Source: JABWCQ01 sp964587105 (GTDB lineage Bacteria; Electryoneota; RPQS01). Taken from it: a stretch of 64,000 nucleotides of DNA. Position 1 is the stretch's first letter, and each line of letters starts with the position of its first letter. The position numbers were made by a program, and so were the translations under genes. Shown here piece after piece: positions 1 to 9,326 of the stretch. The stretch lies in the NCBI GenBank assembly GCA_964587105.1, contig CAZPKG010000002.1, positions 124,001 through 188,000 of the forward strand, in the 5' to 3' direction. The notes under the pieces were generated by a model, which worked only from the letters and a program-made list of their open reading frames with translations, searched no databases and was not told the origin of the DNA.

Positions 1-1323
1 CATTCGATCTGTCCACTGGAGAAAATCCTGCTCGATCAACTGCTGCACGGTTTTGTTTGCGCGGGTAATTTGCGCGCGTCGGGCGGCGGAGATTTCCTCT
101 TTCTTGCCGGTCAACGAACCGACAAGACCTGAGCGCTCACCTCCGCCTTCGGGAAAGATGCGCTTCTGGTTCAACTCTTCTTCGATTAGCGGAACCAACG
201 CTGCGGGATTCCAGCGCATTTCAACTTCTTTGAGCGAGATCGAGCGCAACTCAACACGAACAGCAAGAGCGCCGAGGCCTTGCACAAATTCACCGAGGCG
301 CTCGGTTAATAATTCATGCAGCGGTTTCCACAGCGATGGGAGCGACAAGGCTTGCAGATAGGTGCTCGTTTGCGGCCCGGGCTGACGGGGATCAAGCAGC
401 GCCGCGACGGCGGGACCGCTCGATTTCTTGCCGAAGAAATCATCCAGCACATTGCGGATTCCGTTGCTCCAGTTGCGGCGGTATTCACCGAGCGTTTGGC
501 GCGTCGTCTGCAAACGCATGTTCTGGCGATCGATTTCAATCGTATATTGCTGACGCAGCGAGTCGAGTTGATCCACTAACCGCGGCATGATAAACTGCCA
601 CGTGGCCGCATGAACGGCTTCGCGTTCTTCGAATGATTGCTCGCGCATCGCATAGAGTTCGCTGAAGAGCTTCGGCCTGACGTCATCGCGGACAATTTCA
701 GTTGCGGCAAGCTGATGCGCGACCATGCCGGGGCGCGAGTACCAACCATGAAATGCGCCGGGAATTTCATCACCGATAAATACCATTACCTGCGCGCCGA
801 CCATTGCTTCCAAAACGCTTGGCGCACCGGAGTGCAATGCCAGAGCTTGCACGTCGGGAAGCCACGCGAACCGCCATTGCGCGTCGGACTCGATCTCGCG
901 GCGCATTACAGTGACGCGGTCGGGCGGAAGCGCCGTCGATAAGAGTGCGCTGAGTGCGGATTCGGAAAGTTCTCGTTCAGTTGCGCCGAACTGCACCGTC
1001 ATGCGGGGCGTGCGACTGGGCTCGACCCACCACATAATAGGCGTTTCGGGCACATCGTAGAACTCAGTCTTTATGCCCAGACAATGTGCGAAATCAGCCG
1101 CCATCGCGGCATCGCCGCCGAGCAGCGTCATCACGGGCCGTTCATCGCAAACTTTGCTGAATGCTTCAAGCACCGGCAGACGCAGATTCGTCTCGCGGCA
1201 AAGCGTAAGCATCTCCAGCATATGCGGCGCGGCGATTGCGCTCGTATCGTGATCTGATTGAGCAAGCAGGTTTGCCAGAAAAGCGTGAGCGCTTTGGGCC
1301 GATCTATAGAATCGTTCGGACAT
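1..1323 (-). CDS. Dynamin-like protein with degenerate P-loop, 3' end outside window
   Basis: Open reading frame from ATG at 1323 running off the window edge (441 codons, no stop). Around residues 63-83 a hydrophobic strand is followed by LLGGDAAMAADF, the place and shape of a GTPase P-loop (G-x4-GKS) but without Lys and Ser. A later hydrophobic strand ending in VFIGDEIP looks like a further strand of the same fold, and the second half is helical and charged, as in dynamin-family or YfjP-like GTPases. It lies 13 nt downstream of the coiled-coil gene, so the two are probably co-transcribed. That it is a pseudo-GTPase is inference from motif layout; it could be an unrelated alpha/beta protein. 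Confidence 0.6.
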   Translation of the reverse strand, partial: MSERFYRSAQSAHAFLANLLAQSDHDTSAIAAPHMLEMLTLCRETNLRLPVLEAFSKVCDERPVMTLLGGDAAMAADFAHCLGIKTEFYDVPETPIMWWVEPSRTPRMTVQFGATERELSESALSALLSTALPPDRVTVMRREIESDAQWRFAWLPDVQALALHSGAPSVLEAMVGAQVMVFIGDEIPGAFHGWYSRPGMVAHQLAATEIVRDDVRPKLFSELYAMREQSFEEREAVHAATWQFIMPRLVDQLDSLRQQYTIEIDRQNMRLQTTRQTLGEYRRNWSNGIRNVLDDFFGKKSSGPAVAALLDPRQPGPQTSTYLQALSLPSLWKPLHELLTERLGEFVQGLGALAVRVELRSISLKEVEMRWNPAALVPLIEEELNQKRIFPEGGGERSGLVGSLTGKKEEISAARRAQITRANKTVQQLIEQDFLQWTDRM

Positions 1324-1336
1324 TAAGTTGCTCCGC

Positions 1337-3913
1337 TTACAGGCCTAAGAATGAGAAGAAATTATAGTGCAGTGCAACCTGCAGCACGACGCCGCCGATA
1401 ATCAATCCGGTGATAAGTTTGAATTTCTTCTTGGCCTCGGTTTCCTGCTGCTCTAATTTGGAGACCATTTCGGCGCGCAGCGCGGTTTGGCGCTCGGCCT
1501 GCGTGTTTTCGATGAACTCAAATTTCGACTGCACAAGCTGAATCACTTCACGGCGGAAGGCGGGTAGATCACTGCGCTGGAGTTTTTCAAGTTCCGCGTA
1601 GGTCGTCATGTGCATTTGCGTAATCTCGGTGAGCTTGGTCTGCTCGGCGCCTTCGATGCGGCGCAATTCTCCGCGCAAATCGATTAGCGATTTTGACAGC
1701 TCTTCGCGGGTTTCCTGCACCGACTTTGACGAATGTGAGAAATTCTTGTCGTGATCAGACTGTGAGCGGCGGACGGCTTCAAGCATCTGTCCGTGCTTTT
1801 CCATCATTTTGTTGAGCAGCGGATAGAATTTCTTTTGGGTCTCGGTTTCATTCCGCATCTCCTGCATGACGGTCAGGATGTTCGTCGCGTCACCGGCAAT
1901 GCCTTGCAGAGCAAGCTGGTTGCTCTGGTGCATCGTCTCGACGAATTTCGAATAGCGTTCGAGGGCTTGCGGAACCGAGCGAATCTGTTCAAGGAATTTG
2001 TCGTAAGCGCCGTCAATAACCTCTTTCAAACGCGCGGCATTGTCATCGTAGTTGGCGCGGATGGCCTCTTTCAGGACTTCGAGCTGCTCCTGCTGTTTAG
2101 AACGCAACGCGCTGACCTCGGTGGCCACGACCTTAACATGACCTTCAATGGCGCGGGTGAAGCGTTCGTTTTCTTCGCGCTTGGTTTCAAAGCCCGAAAG
2201 TTTTTCGTCAATCAGATTGGCCGCTCGGGAAACTTCACCCGCCAATTCCCGCGACGTACCTTCCTGTTGTTTGCTTTGTTCTTTGACGAAGTTGTCGAAG
2301 CGAAGTAGATCGGCGCGCAAAGCCTCGCCCATCGTGTGCAGATGGCTGTCAACTTCATTCCGCAGCGTGGTCAGATGGTCGTGGAATTCCTGCGCCATCT
2401 TGCCGGTGACCTCTTCTGTGCGCTGCAAGACTTGATCAAAGCGACCATCGTATCGATTGCGCAATTCCATGACGCCCGCTTCGATCCGTTCACGGGTAAC
2501 GCGCGATTCGTTGTTGTGCTGATCGAGGAGCTTACCGACTTGTTCTTCGGTATGGCCTAAGAGCGTTTTCAGCTGGCCGAACCAGCCGTCGAGGTTGTCG
2601 GCTAGGCTGTGCAGTTCGTGGCCTTGCGCATTGATCTGTTCGAGCGAAGAGCCGAAGCTCTGCACAAGCTGTTGCGTGCTCTGTGCGCTCTGTGCGACAA
2701 GGACGTCGAATTGCTGGCGGTTTTCGCTGGTTTGCTTTGAGATATTCGCCAGCGTGGACGAGCGCTCTTTGCTCAGCCGTTCGAGCCGGACGAGCAACTC
2801 TTTTACGGCTTGCTGTTCTTTCTCGACACGTTCGGTTTGTTTTTCGGTGATGTCAGCGAGGTCGAGCGCGAAATCAGCGAGATTTTTTTGAATCTCGCTC
2901 ATTTCATTGACACCTGACTTGCGGAGTTCATCAAACTCGCGCAGGACGCGGTTTTCCAAACCGCCTAATGCAGACGTGAAGACAGTCGGATCAACAGCGG
3001 CGGCTGGCGCGGGAGCGGGTTGGCTCTCGTCGTGCTGTTGCTGTTGTTCCTGTTGTTGCTGAACAAGCTCGCGCTCGACGCGAAGCATAGCGTCCATCTG
3101 GTCGCGCAGACGAACGAGCGCGCTGTCAAGTTCAGCTTGAACCTTAGGGGCAACCGCGCGCAAAGCTTCGTCGATTGTCTTGTCAATCTTTGTCAGCCTG
3201 TCGCCGTGGTCGCGCGTGTTGTTCGAGAGCAAATCGCGCAGCTCTGAGGAGTGGCGAGCCAACTCTTCGGCTACGGCAGATTCTGTACGTGTCAGGAGTT
3301 GCGCGAGTTCTTCACTACTTGGGGCGGCGACGCTTTGCACGGCAACGCTTTCGCTCTGCTGTTGCGGCGCGAAGCTGTGCTGTTCGGAAACGCGCGAAGT
3401 CAGTTGGCCAAGTTGGGTAATCTCCTGCTCGGCTTTTCGGCAGAGTCCGTCAAGCTTAGAAGAGAAGCTGCGCAGTTTCTCATCGATTTCGTTGGAAATG
3501 CGCGCGAGATTTTCGCGGCTGGAAGAGTTTTGCTCTGCTAACAATCCGGCTTCGTTGCGCAAAGCCTGATCAAGCTCGCGGTGGGTTGAGGCAAGCTGGA
3601 GCAGAACCTCCTCGGCCTTAGCGCGCATTTGGTCGCCGCCGGCACGCATTTGGGTCTCAATCTCTTTGACCCCTTCCAACATTCGCGTTCCTGCCGGAGC
3701 AAACACATCGCGTAGGCGGTCCACGCCCTTCGCAATCTGTTGCAGGGTTTCACCAGACTGTTGTATATTGTCCAGACCCTCGGCAAGTTTACCCAGCTCC
3801 TCTCGGAACGCTGGTATAAACTGTTGTTCTGTAAGGTCTTGGGTAAAAGTTTCGAGAAACTGGCGCAGCGGTTCAACAAGTTCAGCGCCCGGGGTGGGCT
3901 TAGCTGGCGTCAT
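1337..3913 (-). CDS. Very long coiled-coil protein with C-terminal membrane anchor
   Basis: An 858-residue protein made almost wholly of Glu/Gln/Lys/Arg/Leu-rich heptads, hence a long rod-like coiled coil, with a Gln-rich and Pro/Ala-rich hinge near residues 285-315. The last 26 residues are a hydrophobic segment (LITGLIIGGVVLQVAL) ending at the C-terminus, typical of a tail anchor, so most of the protein should face the cytoplasm. An ATG eight codons upstream is possible, but AAGGAG lies 7 nt before the ATG at 3913, which decides the start. The family is not recognised; the pattern loosely recalls chemoreceptor signalling domains or apolipoprotein-like helices. The gene immediately downstream encodes a degenerate GTPase-like protein, suggesting a membrane-associated pair. 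Confidence 0.75.
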   Translation of the reverse strand: MTPAKPTPGAELVEPLRQFLETFTQDLTEQQFIPAFREELGKLAEGLDNIQQSGETLQQIAKGVDRLRDVFAPAGTRMLEGVKEIETQMRAGGDQMRAKAEEVLLQLASTHRELDQALRNEAGLLAEQNSSSRENLARISNEIDEKLRSFSSKLDGLCRKAEQEITQLGQLTSRVSEQHSFAPQQQSESVAVQSVAAPSSEELAQLLTRTESAVAEELARHSSELRDLLSNNTRDHGDRLTKIDKTIDEALRAVAPKVQAELDSALVRLRDQMDAMLRVERELVQQQQEQQQQHDESQPAPAPAAAVDPTVFTSALGGLENRVLREFDELRKSGVNEMSEIQKNLADFALDLADITEKQTERVEKEQQAVKELLVRLERLSKERSSTLANISKQTSENRQQFDVLVAQSAQSTQQLVQSFGSSLEQINAQGHELHSLADNLDGWFGQLKTLLGHTEEQVGKLLDQHNNESRVTRERIEAGVMELRNRYDGRFDQVLQRTEEVTGKMAQEFHDHLTTLRNEVDSHLHTMGEALRADLLRFDNFVKEQSKQQEGTSRELAGEVSRAANLIDEKLSGFETKREENERFTRAIEGHVKVVATEVSALRSKQQEQLEVLKEAIRANYDDNAARLKEVIDGAYDKFLEQIRSVPQALERYSKFVETMHQSNQLALQGIAGDATNILTVMQEMRNETETQKKFYPLLNKMMEKHGQMLEAVRRSQSDHDKNFSHSSKSVQETREELSKSLIDLRGELRRIEGAEQTKLTEITQMHMTTYAELEKLQRSDLPAFRREVIQLVQSKFEFIENTQAERQTALRAEMVSKLEQQETEAKKKFKLITGLIIGGVVLQVALHYNFFSFLGL

Positions 3914-4029
3914 ACATAGGCTCCTTGATGCATACAATTTGACTCATCCGGTCAGAACTGTGCAAGCTTGGGACCAGTAATTGACGCGGGCCTGCAACAT
4001 TTTGCGGGAAAGGCCTCTCCTAATCTTCA

Positions 4030-4047
4030 GAGCCGCCGGGGCGGCTC
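4030..4047. repeat. Perfect 8-bp inverted repeat between divergent genes
   Basis: GAGCCGCC and GGCGGCTC are separated by GG in the 191-bp gap between the divergently transcribed coiled-coil gene and the exporter adaptor gene. A terminator is not expected between two divergent starts, so it may be an operator-like palindrome or another dispersed GC-rich repeat. Confidence 0.4.
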
Positions 4048-4104
4048 ACTCTACAGTCTGAAAACAGGCTGTTAACTGGAACTTGATGAGTAATTGGTTA
4101 AAGC

Positions 4105-5394
4105 ATGTCAAGAAAATCTAAGAAAGTTCTCTGGATCGTCATCGCTGTCTTGGTGGTCGGCGGTGGCGCTGTTGCTTACCAGCAGCAAAAGAACAAAGAG
4201 AAACCCGCGACGCAAGTAACCGTTGAAACGGCGGCGCGTCGTCAATTGGTGGCCACAGTTTCCGCCGAGGGTAAAATCGATCCGGTTACTCAGGTGAAGG
4301 TGTCCGCGGAAATTCCGGGCCGCATTATCAAACTTGCGGTCAAGGAAGGAGATATGGTTCAGCAGGGCGATTTTCTCGTGGAACTCGATCCTGAAATCTA
4401 TATCTCAGCGCTCGACGCCGCAAAGTCGGCCTTGAAATCGGCGCAAGCCAGCAAACTGAAAGCGGACGCCGATTACAAACGCGTGTCGGAACTTGTGGCT
4501 CGCGGAATGTCGTCGCAGGCCGATTTAGATGCGATGCTCGCCGCTGCGCAGCTTGCCGAAGCGGATTTGGAGCGCGCGCAAGCCAACGAGCGGCAATCGC
4601 GCGAGAATATGAGCAAGACCAGACTAAGCGCGCCGATGTCAGGCACGATTTCCGTGTTGAATAAGGAAGTCGGCGAATTGACGCTCGGTTCGCAGTTTCA
4701 AGAAGACGTGATTCTCATCGTCGCCGACTTGAGCAAAATGGAAGTGAAAGCCAACGTGGACGAAAATGACATTGTTACGGTGGCATTAAATGATACGGCT
4801 CGGATTGAAATAGACGCATTCCCTGATACGACCTTCGCCGGATTGGTTACTGAGATTGCACAATCGGCAAGCAATATCAGCGGTTCGGGTGATTTTGGCG
4901 CGGACGTCTCGGCCACCAATTTTGAAGTCAGTGTCGTGTTGATTGACCAAGTTCCGGGGATTCGTCCGGGAATGTCTTCAACCGTGGATATTGAAACGGA
5001 TTACCGCAACAACACGCTCTCGGTGCCGATTCAGTCGGTCGCGGTGCGCAAAAAAGGTGAGGGCGAAGCCGTAACACTCACGCGTGAAACGGACGACGTG
5101 TCCTCGCGTCAAATGGCCGAACAGGTCAAATCGGGCACGATTGACACCACCAAGCTGGCGTCGAAAGATGAGCTTGAAACCGGTGTCTTTCTGTTCGTGA
5201 ACGGTGAAGCGACTTGGACGCTTGTGAAGACCGGAATTGCGGCGGACCGTTTCATTGAGATCGTGAGCGGCGTGTCCGAAGGTGACTCGATTATCACCGG
5301 CCCATACCGCAGTTTGGCGCGCGATATGAAGAACAAAGATAAGGTCGCGGTCGAAGAAAAGAAGGACGAGAAGAGCGACAAAGAGAAGGGTTAA
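4105..5394 (+). CDS. Periplasmic adaptor subunit of MacAB-like ABC exporter (HlyD/RND family)
   Basis: A 429-residue membrane-fusion protein. One N-terminal transmembrane segment (about residues 8-25) anchors it to the inner membrane. It is followed by a split lipoyl-like domain (VSAEIPGRIIKL...VKEGDMVQQGDFLVELDP), an alpha-helical hairpin rich in Ala, Lys and Glu (about 100-170), a beta-barrel region, and a membrane-proximal domain with a charged Lys/Glu tail. Such adaptors link an inner-membrane pump to an outer-membrane channel. The ATPase and two permeases follow in the same direction, so this is the first gene of a MacAB/Lol-like exporter operon. No outer-membrane TolC partner lies in the window. 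Substrate cannot be inferred. Confidence 0.88.
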   Translation: MSRKSKKVLWIVIAVLVVGGGAVAYQQQKNKEKPATQVTVETAARRQLVATVSAEGKIDPVTQVKVSAEIPGRIIKLAVKEGDMVQQGDFLVELDPEIYISALDAAKSALKSAQASKLKADADYKRVSELVARGMSSQADLDAMLAAAQLAEADLERAQANERQSRENMSKTRLSAPMSGTISVLNKEVGELTLGSQFQEDVILIVADLSKMEVKANVDENDIVTVALNDTARIEIDAFPDTTFAGLVTEIAQSASNISGSGDFGADVSATNFEVSVVLIDQVPGIRPGMSSTVDIETDYRNNTLSVPIQSVAVRKKGEGEAVTLTRETDDVSSRQMAEQVKSGTIDTTKLASKDELETGVFLFVNGEATWTLVKTGIAADRFIEIVSGVSEGDSIITGPYRSLARDMKNKDKVAVEEKKDEKSDKEKG

Positions 5395-5440
5395 GCGCTC
5401 TTCTGATTGATTCCGAATTGCACATTACACCTTTCCATAC

Positions 5441-6145
5441 ATGCCAGACCGCAAGACTATCATAGACATACAAGAGATGCGCAAAGTGTACGACTTGGGT
5501 ACGATCCAGGTTGAAGCGTTGCGCGGAGTCAATGTGAACATTCTCGAAAACGACTATGTGGCCATCATGGGCCCGTCGGGTTCGGGTAAATCGACGTTGA
5601 TGAATTTGATAGGTTGTTTAGACACTCCGACCTCCGGTGAGTATATTCTTGCCGGCGAGCGGGTGGCGCACCTTTCCGACCGGCAGCTTGCGGAGATTCG
5701 CAACCGCCGGATTGGATTTGTATTTCAGACCTTCAACCTCCTCCCTCGCGCGTCTGCGCTGCAAAACGTGGAACTCCCTCTCGTCTATGCAGGTGAATCC
5801 CCCTCGGAACGGCGCAGGCGCTCGAAGGAGGCGTTGGAGGCTGTTGGTTTGGGCGACAGAATGAAGCACAAACCAAATGAAATGTCAGGCGGTCAACGGC
5901 AGCGTGTGGCGATTGCGCGCGCGTTAGTGACCAATCCTTCGATTATTCTTGCCGACGAGCCGACGGGTAACCTCGACTCCAAGACCGGCGATGAAATCAT
6001 GCAATTGTTCGAGAAGATTTACGCCAACGGCAACACGATCATTCTTGTCACACACGAAGAGGATATCGCGCGTCATGCCCGCCGGATCATCCGCCTGCGC
6101 GACGGTCTGGTTGAATCCGATCAAGCCGTGAATCGCGCTGCCTAA
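5441..6145 (+). CDS. ABC transporter ATPase, MacB/LolD type
   Basis: A 234-residue ATPase with all expected motifs: Walker A GPSGSGKST at residues 44-52, the Q-loop (FVFQTFNLLP), signature MSGGQRQRVAIARAL starting near 148, Walker B ILADEPTGNLDS just after, and the switch His in ILVTHEED. The FNLLPRASALQNVELPL stretch and overall length match the LolD/MacB/FtsE group that powers FtsX-type permeases rather than substrate-translocating exporters. It follows the adaptor by 46 nt and precedes two permeases, so the three proteins should form one mechanotransmitting pump. Confidence 0.93.
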   Translation: MPDRKTIIDIQEMRKVYDLGTIQVEALRGVNVNILENDYVAIMGPSGSGKSTLMNLIGCLDTPTSGEYILAGERVAHLSDRQLAEIRNRRIGFVFQTFNLLPRASALQNVELPLVYAGESPSERRRRSKEALEAVGLGDRMKHKPNEMSGGQRQRVAIARALVTNPSIILADEPTGNLDSKTGDEIMQLFEKIYANGNTIILVTHEEDIARHARRIIRLRDGLVESDQAVNRAA

Positions 6146-6154
6146 CCATTTATT

Positions 6155-6181
6155 CGCGGCGGCATCCGCTGCGGATGCCCC
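6155..6181. repeat. Palindromic repeat family B, copy 1 (variant)
   Basis: 27-bp element with core GGCATCCGC-T-GCGGATGCC, in the short gap between the ATPase and first permease genes. It matches the copies at 15355, 15453 and 63203 except for two changes that pair with each other in the palindrome (C to T on one arm, G to A on the other). Confidence 0.7.
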
Positions 6182-6190
6182 GAAGAGAAC

Positions 6191-7414
6191 ATGCGATTTT
6201 TTGTTGACGTCATAAACGGTTTACGAATAGCCTTTGGAGCCTTGCGCGCGAATAAGCTGCGTGCAGGGCTGACGACGCTCGGCATCGTGATTGGCGTGAT
6301 GACCGTTATTATGATGGTTGTAATCGTGATGGGGCTGAACAAAGCGCTCAAGAGCCAGTTGGATTTTCTGGGAGCGGAGACCGTGTTTGTGTCGCGCTGG
6401 GATTGGCAGAGTAACAATTGGCGCGACATGATCAAGCGGCCCGACATGGAGATTGAATACATTGACGCTTTGCGAGCCGAGTCGCGCGAAATCGAAGCAA
6501 TCTCGCCGTTCTTTGACCAGCAGATGACAGTTTCTTATCGCGGCGCGCAGCTTTCTCGTATCAATATACAGGGCGTTTCAGAAGAATTCTTTCTGACCAA
6601 TCCCAAAGAGCTTGCAGAAGGCCGTGTGTTTACGGCGCAGGAAGTCAGCCGCAATGCCAATGTGACGGTTGTGGGACCGGACATTGCAAATCAACTCTTC
6701 CCGGATCAATCACCGATTGGAAAAGAGATCAAGATCGGCGCGTGGAATTTTGAAGTTATCGGTGTGACGACAAAGTACGGCAAAGTTTTCGGCCAGAGTT
6801 GGGATAACTTTTGCGTAATTCCTTACGGTGTTTTTCAAAAGCGATTTGCGGGGCAGAATTTTGACGGTTTGACGATTGTCGCGAAGGGCAGGGGAGAAGA
6901 CCGGGTTGATGAGTTGACGTGGGAAGTGACGGGCATCATGCGCCGTTTGCGGCATCTTGACCCGCGCGAAGTCAATGATTTTGGCATCAACACGCAGTCG
7001 GCTATTCTTGAGCAGTTTAACTCGATGACCGCCGGAGTTTACGCGGGCGGAATTATTATTGGGTTCATTTCGCTGATTGTCGGTGGAATCGGGATCATGA
7101 ACATCATGCTCGTTTCAGTCACCGAACGCACGGCGGAGATTGGCTTGCGCAAGGCTCTCGGCGCAAAGCGCTGGAATATCGCGTGGCAATTCTTAATTGA
7201 ATCGGCAGTGATTTGCGCGATTGGCGGGATGATTGGAGTTGCGTTGGCGGCGTTGGTGTCGCAAGCGATCAACAGTTTTTTGCCCACGTACATGCCGCTC
7301 TGGGTTGTGCTGGTCGGCGTGATCTTCTCAGCCGTCGTGGGAATCTTTTTTGGTTTGTATCCCAGCTTGAAAGCGGCGCAGCTTTCGCCCATTGAAGCCC
7401 TGCGATCGGAGTAA
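6191..7414 (+). CDS. FtsX/MacB-type ABC permease, first of two
   Basis: A 407-residue permease. One transmembrane helix near residues 25-50 (LGIVIGVMTVIMMVVIVMGLN) is followed by a large periplasmic MacB core domain (about 60-270) and three C-terminal helices, including GGIGIMNIMLVSVTERTAEIGLRKALGA, the hallmark of the FtsX/MacB family. There is no ATPase domain fused, unlike E. coli MacB. The next gene encodes a paralogue of similar length, so the permease is probably a heterodimer served by the ATPase upstream. The start at 6191 lies just after palindromic repeat B1. Confidence 0.92.
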   Translation: MRFFVDVINGLRIAFGALRANKLRAGLTTLGIVIGVMTVIMMVVIVMGLNKALKSQLDFLGAETVFVSRWDWQSNNWRDMIKRPDMEIEYIDALRAESREIEAISPFFDQQMTVSYRGAQLSRINIQGVSEEFFLTNPKELAEGRVFTAQEVSRNANVTVVGPDIANQLFPDQSPIGKEIKIGAWNFEVIGVTTKYGKVFGQSWDNFCVIPYGVFQKRFAGQNFDGLTIVAKGRGEDRVDELTWEVTGIMRRLRHLDPREVNDFGINTQSAILEQFNSMTAGVYAGGIIIGFISLIVGGIGIMNIMLVSVTERTAEIGLRKALGAKRWNIAWQFLIESAVICAIGGMIGVALAALVSQAINSFLPTYMPLWVVLVGVIFSAVVGIFFGLYPSLKAAQLSPIEALRSE

Positions 7415-7418
7415 AGTC

Positions 7419-8672
7419 ATGGGTCAGAAATTTATTCGCGAATTGGGGTCATATTGGGAGTCGTTTCGCATGGCGCTTGAGGCCATGCGCGCTCACAAGA
7501 TGCGCGCGTTTCTTACGTTGGTCGGTGTGGTGATCGGCGTATCCACGATCATATCGATGATGACCGTGCTCGGCGGAATCAAGTATAAGATTGACGATGC
7601 GATGTTGAACTCGCTTGGGGCGAACGTATTTCAGGTGCAGCGTTATGATAGCGACGGCGGAATTTCGTTTGGGCCTCGCCGTCGTAAGTGGCGACCGAAA
7701 ATCGAGCAGAGCTACGCGCAAGAGATCAAGGACCGCTGTCCGGCTGTGCGTGCAGTGGGCGTCGAGTCGTGGTCATTTGGCCGCCGTTTGACACGCGGCG
7801 GATTGGAAACGAATGCCGATCACAGCATCGCCGGCGGCTCGGTTGAGTTCGGTCCGAACAATTCGCGTTATACACTCATGGGCCGGCCAATCACGCAGCA
7901 GGATATTTCTTCGGCGCGCCGCGTCATCGTATTGGGTTACGACGCCTACAAAACACTTTTCGCGGGTGCGGATCCGATAGGCGCCTTTGTGCGAGTGGAT
8001 GGACAGAAGTTTGAAGTCGTGGGCGTATTTGAAGAACGCGGCGAGATGTTTGGGGAATCTCAGGATCGCGAGAATTGGATTCCGCTTTCGACGTTTGAAC
8101 GCATCTACGGAGATAAATCGGTCAACTTGACCGTGCAGGCGTGGGATCCGACGGCGTATCGTAAAGCACAATCGCAAGTCGTCGAGGCGATGCGGATCAT
8201 TCGCGGTTTGAAGCCCGGCGAAGACAATAATTTCGGTATGTGGACTCCCGACCTGATGCAGCGGCAGTTCACGGAGCAGACATCCTGGATCGGCGTTGCG
8301 GCGTTCGGAATTTGCGGTATCTCGCTGCTTGTTGCGGGGATCGGGATTATGAACATCATGCTCGTGTCGGTCACGGAACGCACGCGCGAAATCGGTGTGC
8401 GGAAAGCGCTTGGCGGAACGCGAGGCTCGATTCTTCGTCAGTTCTTAATCGAGGCCACGACGTTGTCATTGGTCGGCGGCGCAATCGGCATCGCGTTAGG
8501 CTACGGTGTGGCAATTTTCATCAATCAGAATTTCAATTTCCCCGCTCCCGTTCCTGTGTGGGCGGTGTTTCTGGCGACAATCTTCTGCACCTTCGTCGGA
8601 GTCGGTTTTGGCATGTGGCCCGCAGTCAAAGCCGCGCGGTTAGATCCGATTGAGGCTCTGCGCTACGAATAA
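7419..8672 (+). CDS. FtsX/MacB-type ABC permease, second of two
   Basis: A 418-residue paralogue of the preceding permease with the same layout: N-terminal helix (LVGVVIGVSTIISMMTVLGG), periplasmic MacB core domain, then three helices with GIGIMNIMLVSVTERTREIGVRKALGG. An upstream in-frame ATG lies inside the previous gene, but GGAG 8-9 nt before the ATG at 7419 and the 4-nt gap to the previous stop favour 7419. It completes an adaptor-ATPase-permease-permease operon. The two permeases differ in their periplasmic domains, fitting a heterodimer with distinct halves. Confidence 0.92.
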   Translation: MGQKFIRELGSYWESFRMALEAMRAHKMRAFLTLVGVVIGVSTIISMMTVLGGIKYKIDDAMLNSLGANVFQVQRYDSDGGISFGPRRRKWRPKIEQSYAQEIKDRCPAVRAVGVESWSFGRRLTRGGLETNADHSIAGGSVEFGPNNSRYTLMGRPITQQDISSARRVIVLGYDAYKTLFAGADPIGAFVRVDGQKFEVVGVFEERGEMFGESQDRENWIPLSTFERIYGDKSVNLTVQAWDPTAYRKAQSQVVEAMRIIRGLKPGEDNNFGMWTPDLMQRQFTEQTSWIGVAAFGICGISLLVAGIGIMNIMLVSVTERTREIGVRKALGGTRGSILRQFLIEATTLSLVGGAIGIALGYGVAIFINQNFNFPAPVPVWAVFLATIFCTFVGVGFGMWPAVKAARLDPIEALRYE

Positions 8673-8690
8673 AGAACTCTGAGTACAACG

Positions 8691-9293
8691 GTGTCAAATA
8701 TTCCGACAGCTTTCCTGCGCGGAAAGAAAGTCATTTTGCGCGCTGTGATAGACAGCGATGTTCCACTCATTGCGAGCTGGATCAACGATCCTGAGATTTA
8801 TCTCAATCTTTTGATTACGAAGCCCAACCGCGAGCAAGATTCGCGGGCACGGCTTGAGAAGTTTTGCACCTCGGACGATACACAGATGTTCTCGATCTGC
8901 AAGCACGACGGATCGTTGATCGGTTTGATGGGCTTGCATGAGATCAACTGGGTGAACCGAAACGCCACGTCCGGCGCATTTTTCGGACTATCCGAAAATC
9001 GCGGTCAGGGGTATGGTGTGGACGCGAAGATGTTGATGTGCTATCACGCGTTTTGCATGTTGAATCTGCACAAGCTCTATACTCATGCATATGAGTTCAA
9101 CAAAGCGAGTTTGCGCTACAACGAGAAGTGCGGATACAAGGAAGAGGGCCGCCGCCGCGAACACTATTTTCGCGCGGGCAAATATTGGGATGTGATTGAA
9201 ACGGGGCTGCTGCGTTCCGAGTGGCTGCCGTTGTGGGAAAAGTATCGCGCGAATGATCTCGCGATTCGTGTGCCGGAACCTGTGCTTGGATGA
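8691..9293 (+). CDS. GNAT-family N-acetyltransferase, RimJ/RimL type
   Basis: A 200-residue acetyltransferase starting with GTG 19 nt after the permease stop. The acetyl-CoA binding motif is visible in LSENRGQGYGVDAKML (R-G-x-G-x-G, about residues 101-116), and the sequence ends in the usual Acetyltransf_3 pattern (ASLRYNEKCGYKEEGRRREHYFRAGKYWDVI). Members acetylate ribosomal-protein N-termini, amino sugars or small amines; the substrate is not evident. Its position suggests co-transcription with the exporter, possibly modifying the exported compound, which is inference. Confidence 0.85.
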   Translation: MSNIPTAFLRGKKVILRAVIDSDVPLIASWINDPEIYLNLLITKPNREQDSRARLEKFCTSDDTQMFSICKHDGSLIGLMGLHEINWVNRNATSGAFFGLSENRGQGYGVDAKMLMCYHAFCMLNLHKLYTHAYEFNKASLRYNEKCGYKEEGRRREHYFRAGKYWDVIETGLLRSEWLPLWEKYRANDLAIRVPEPVLG

Positions 9294-9326
9294 AATTTTG
9301 GTGTCAACTGACGTGAGAATGCCTTC

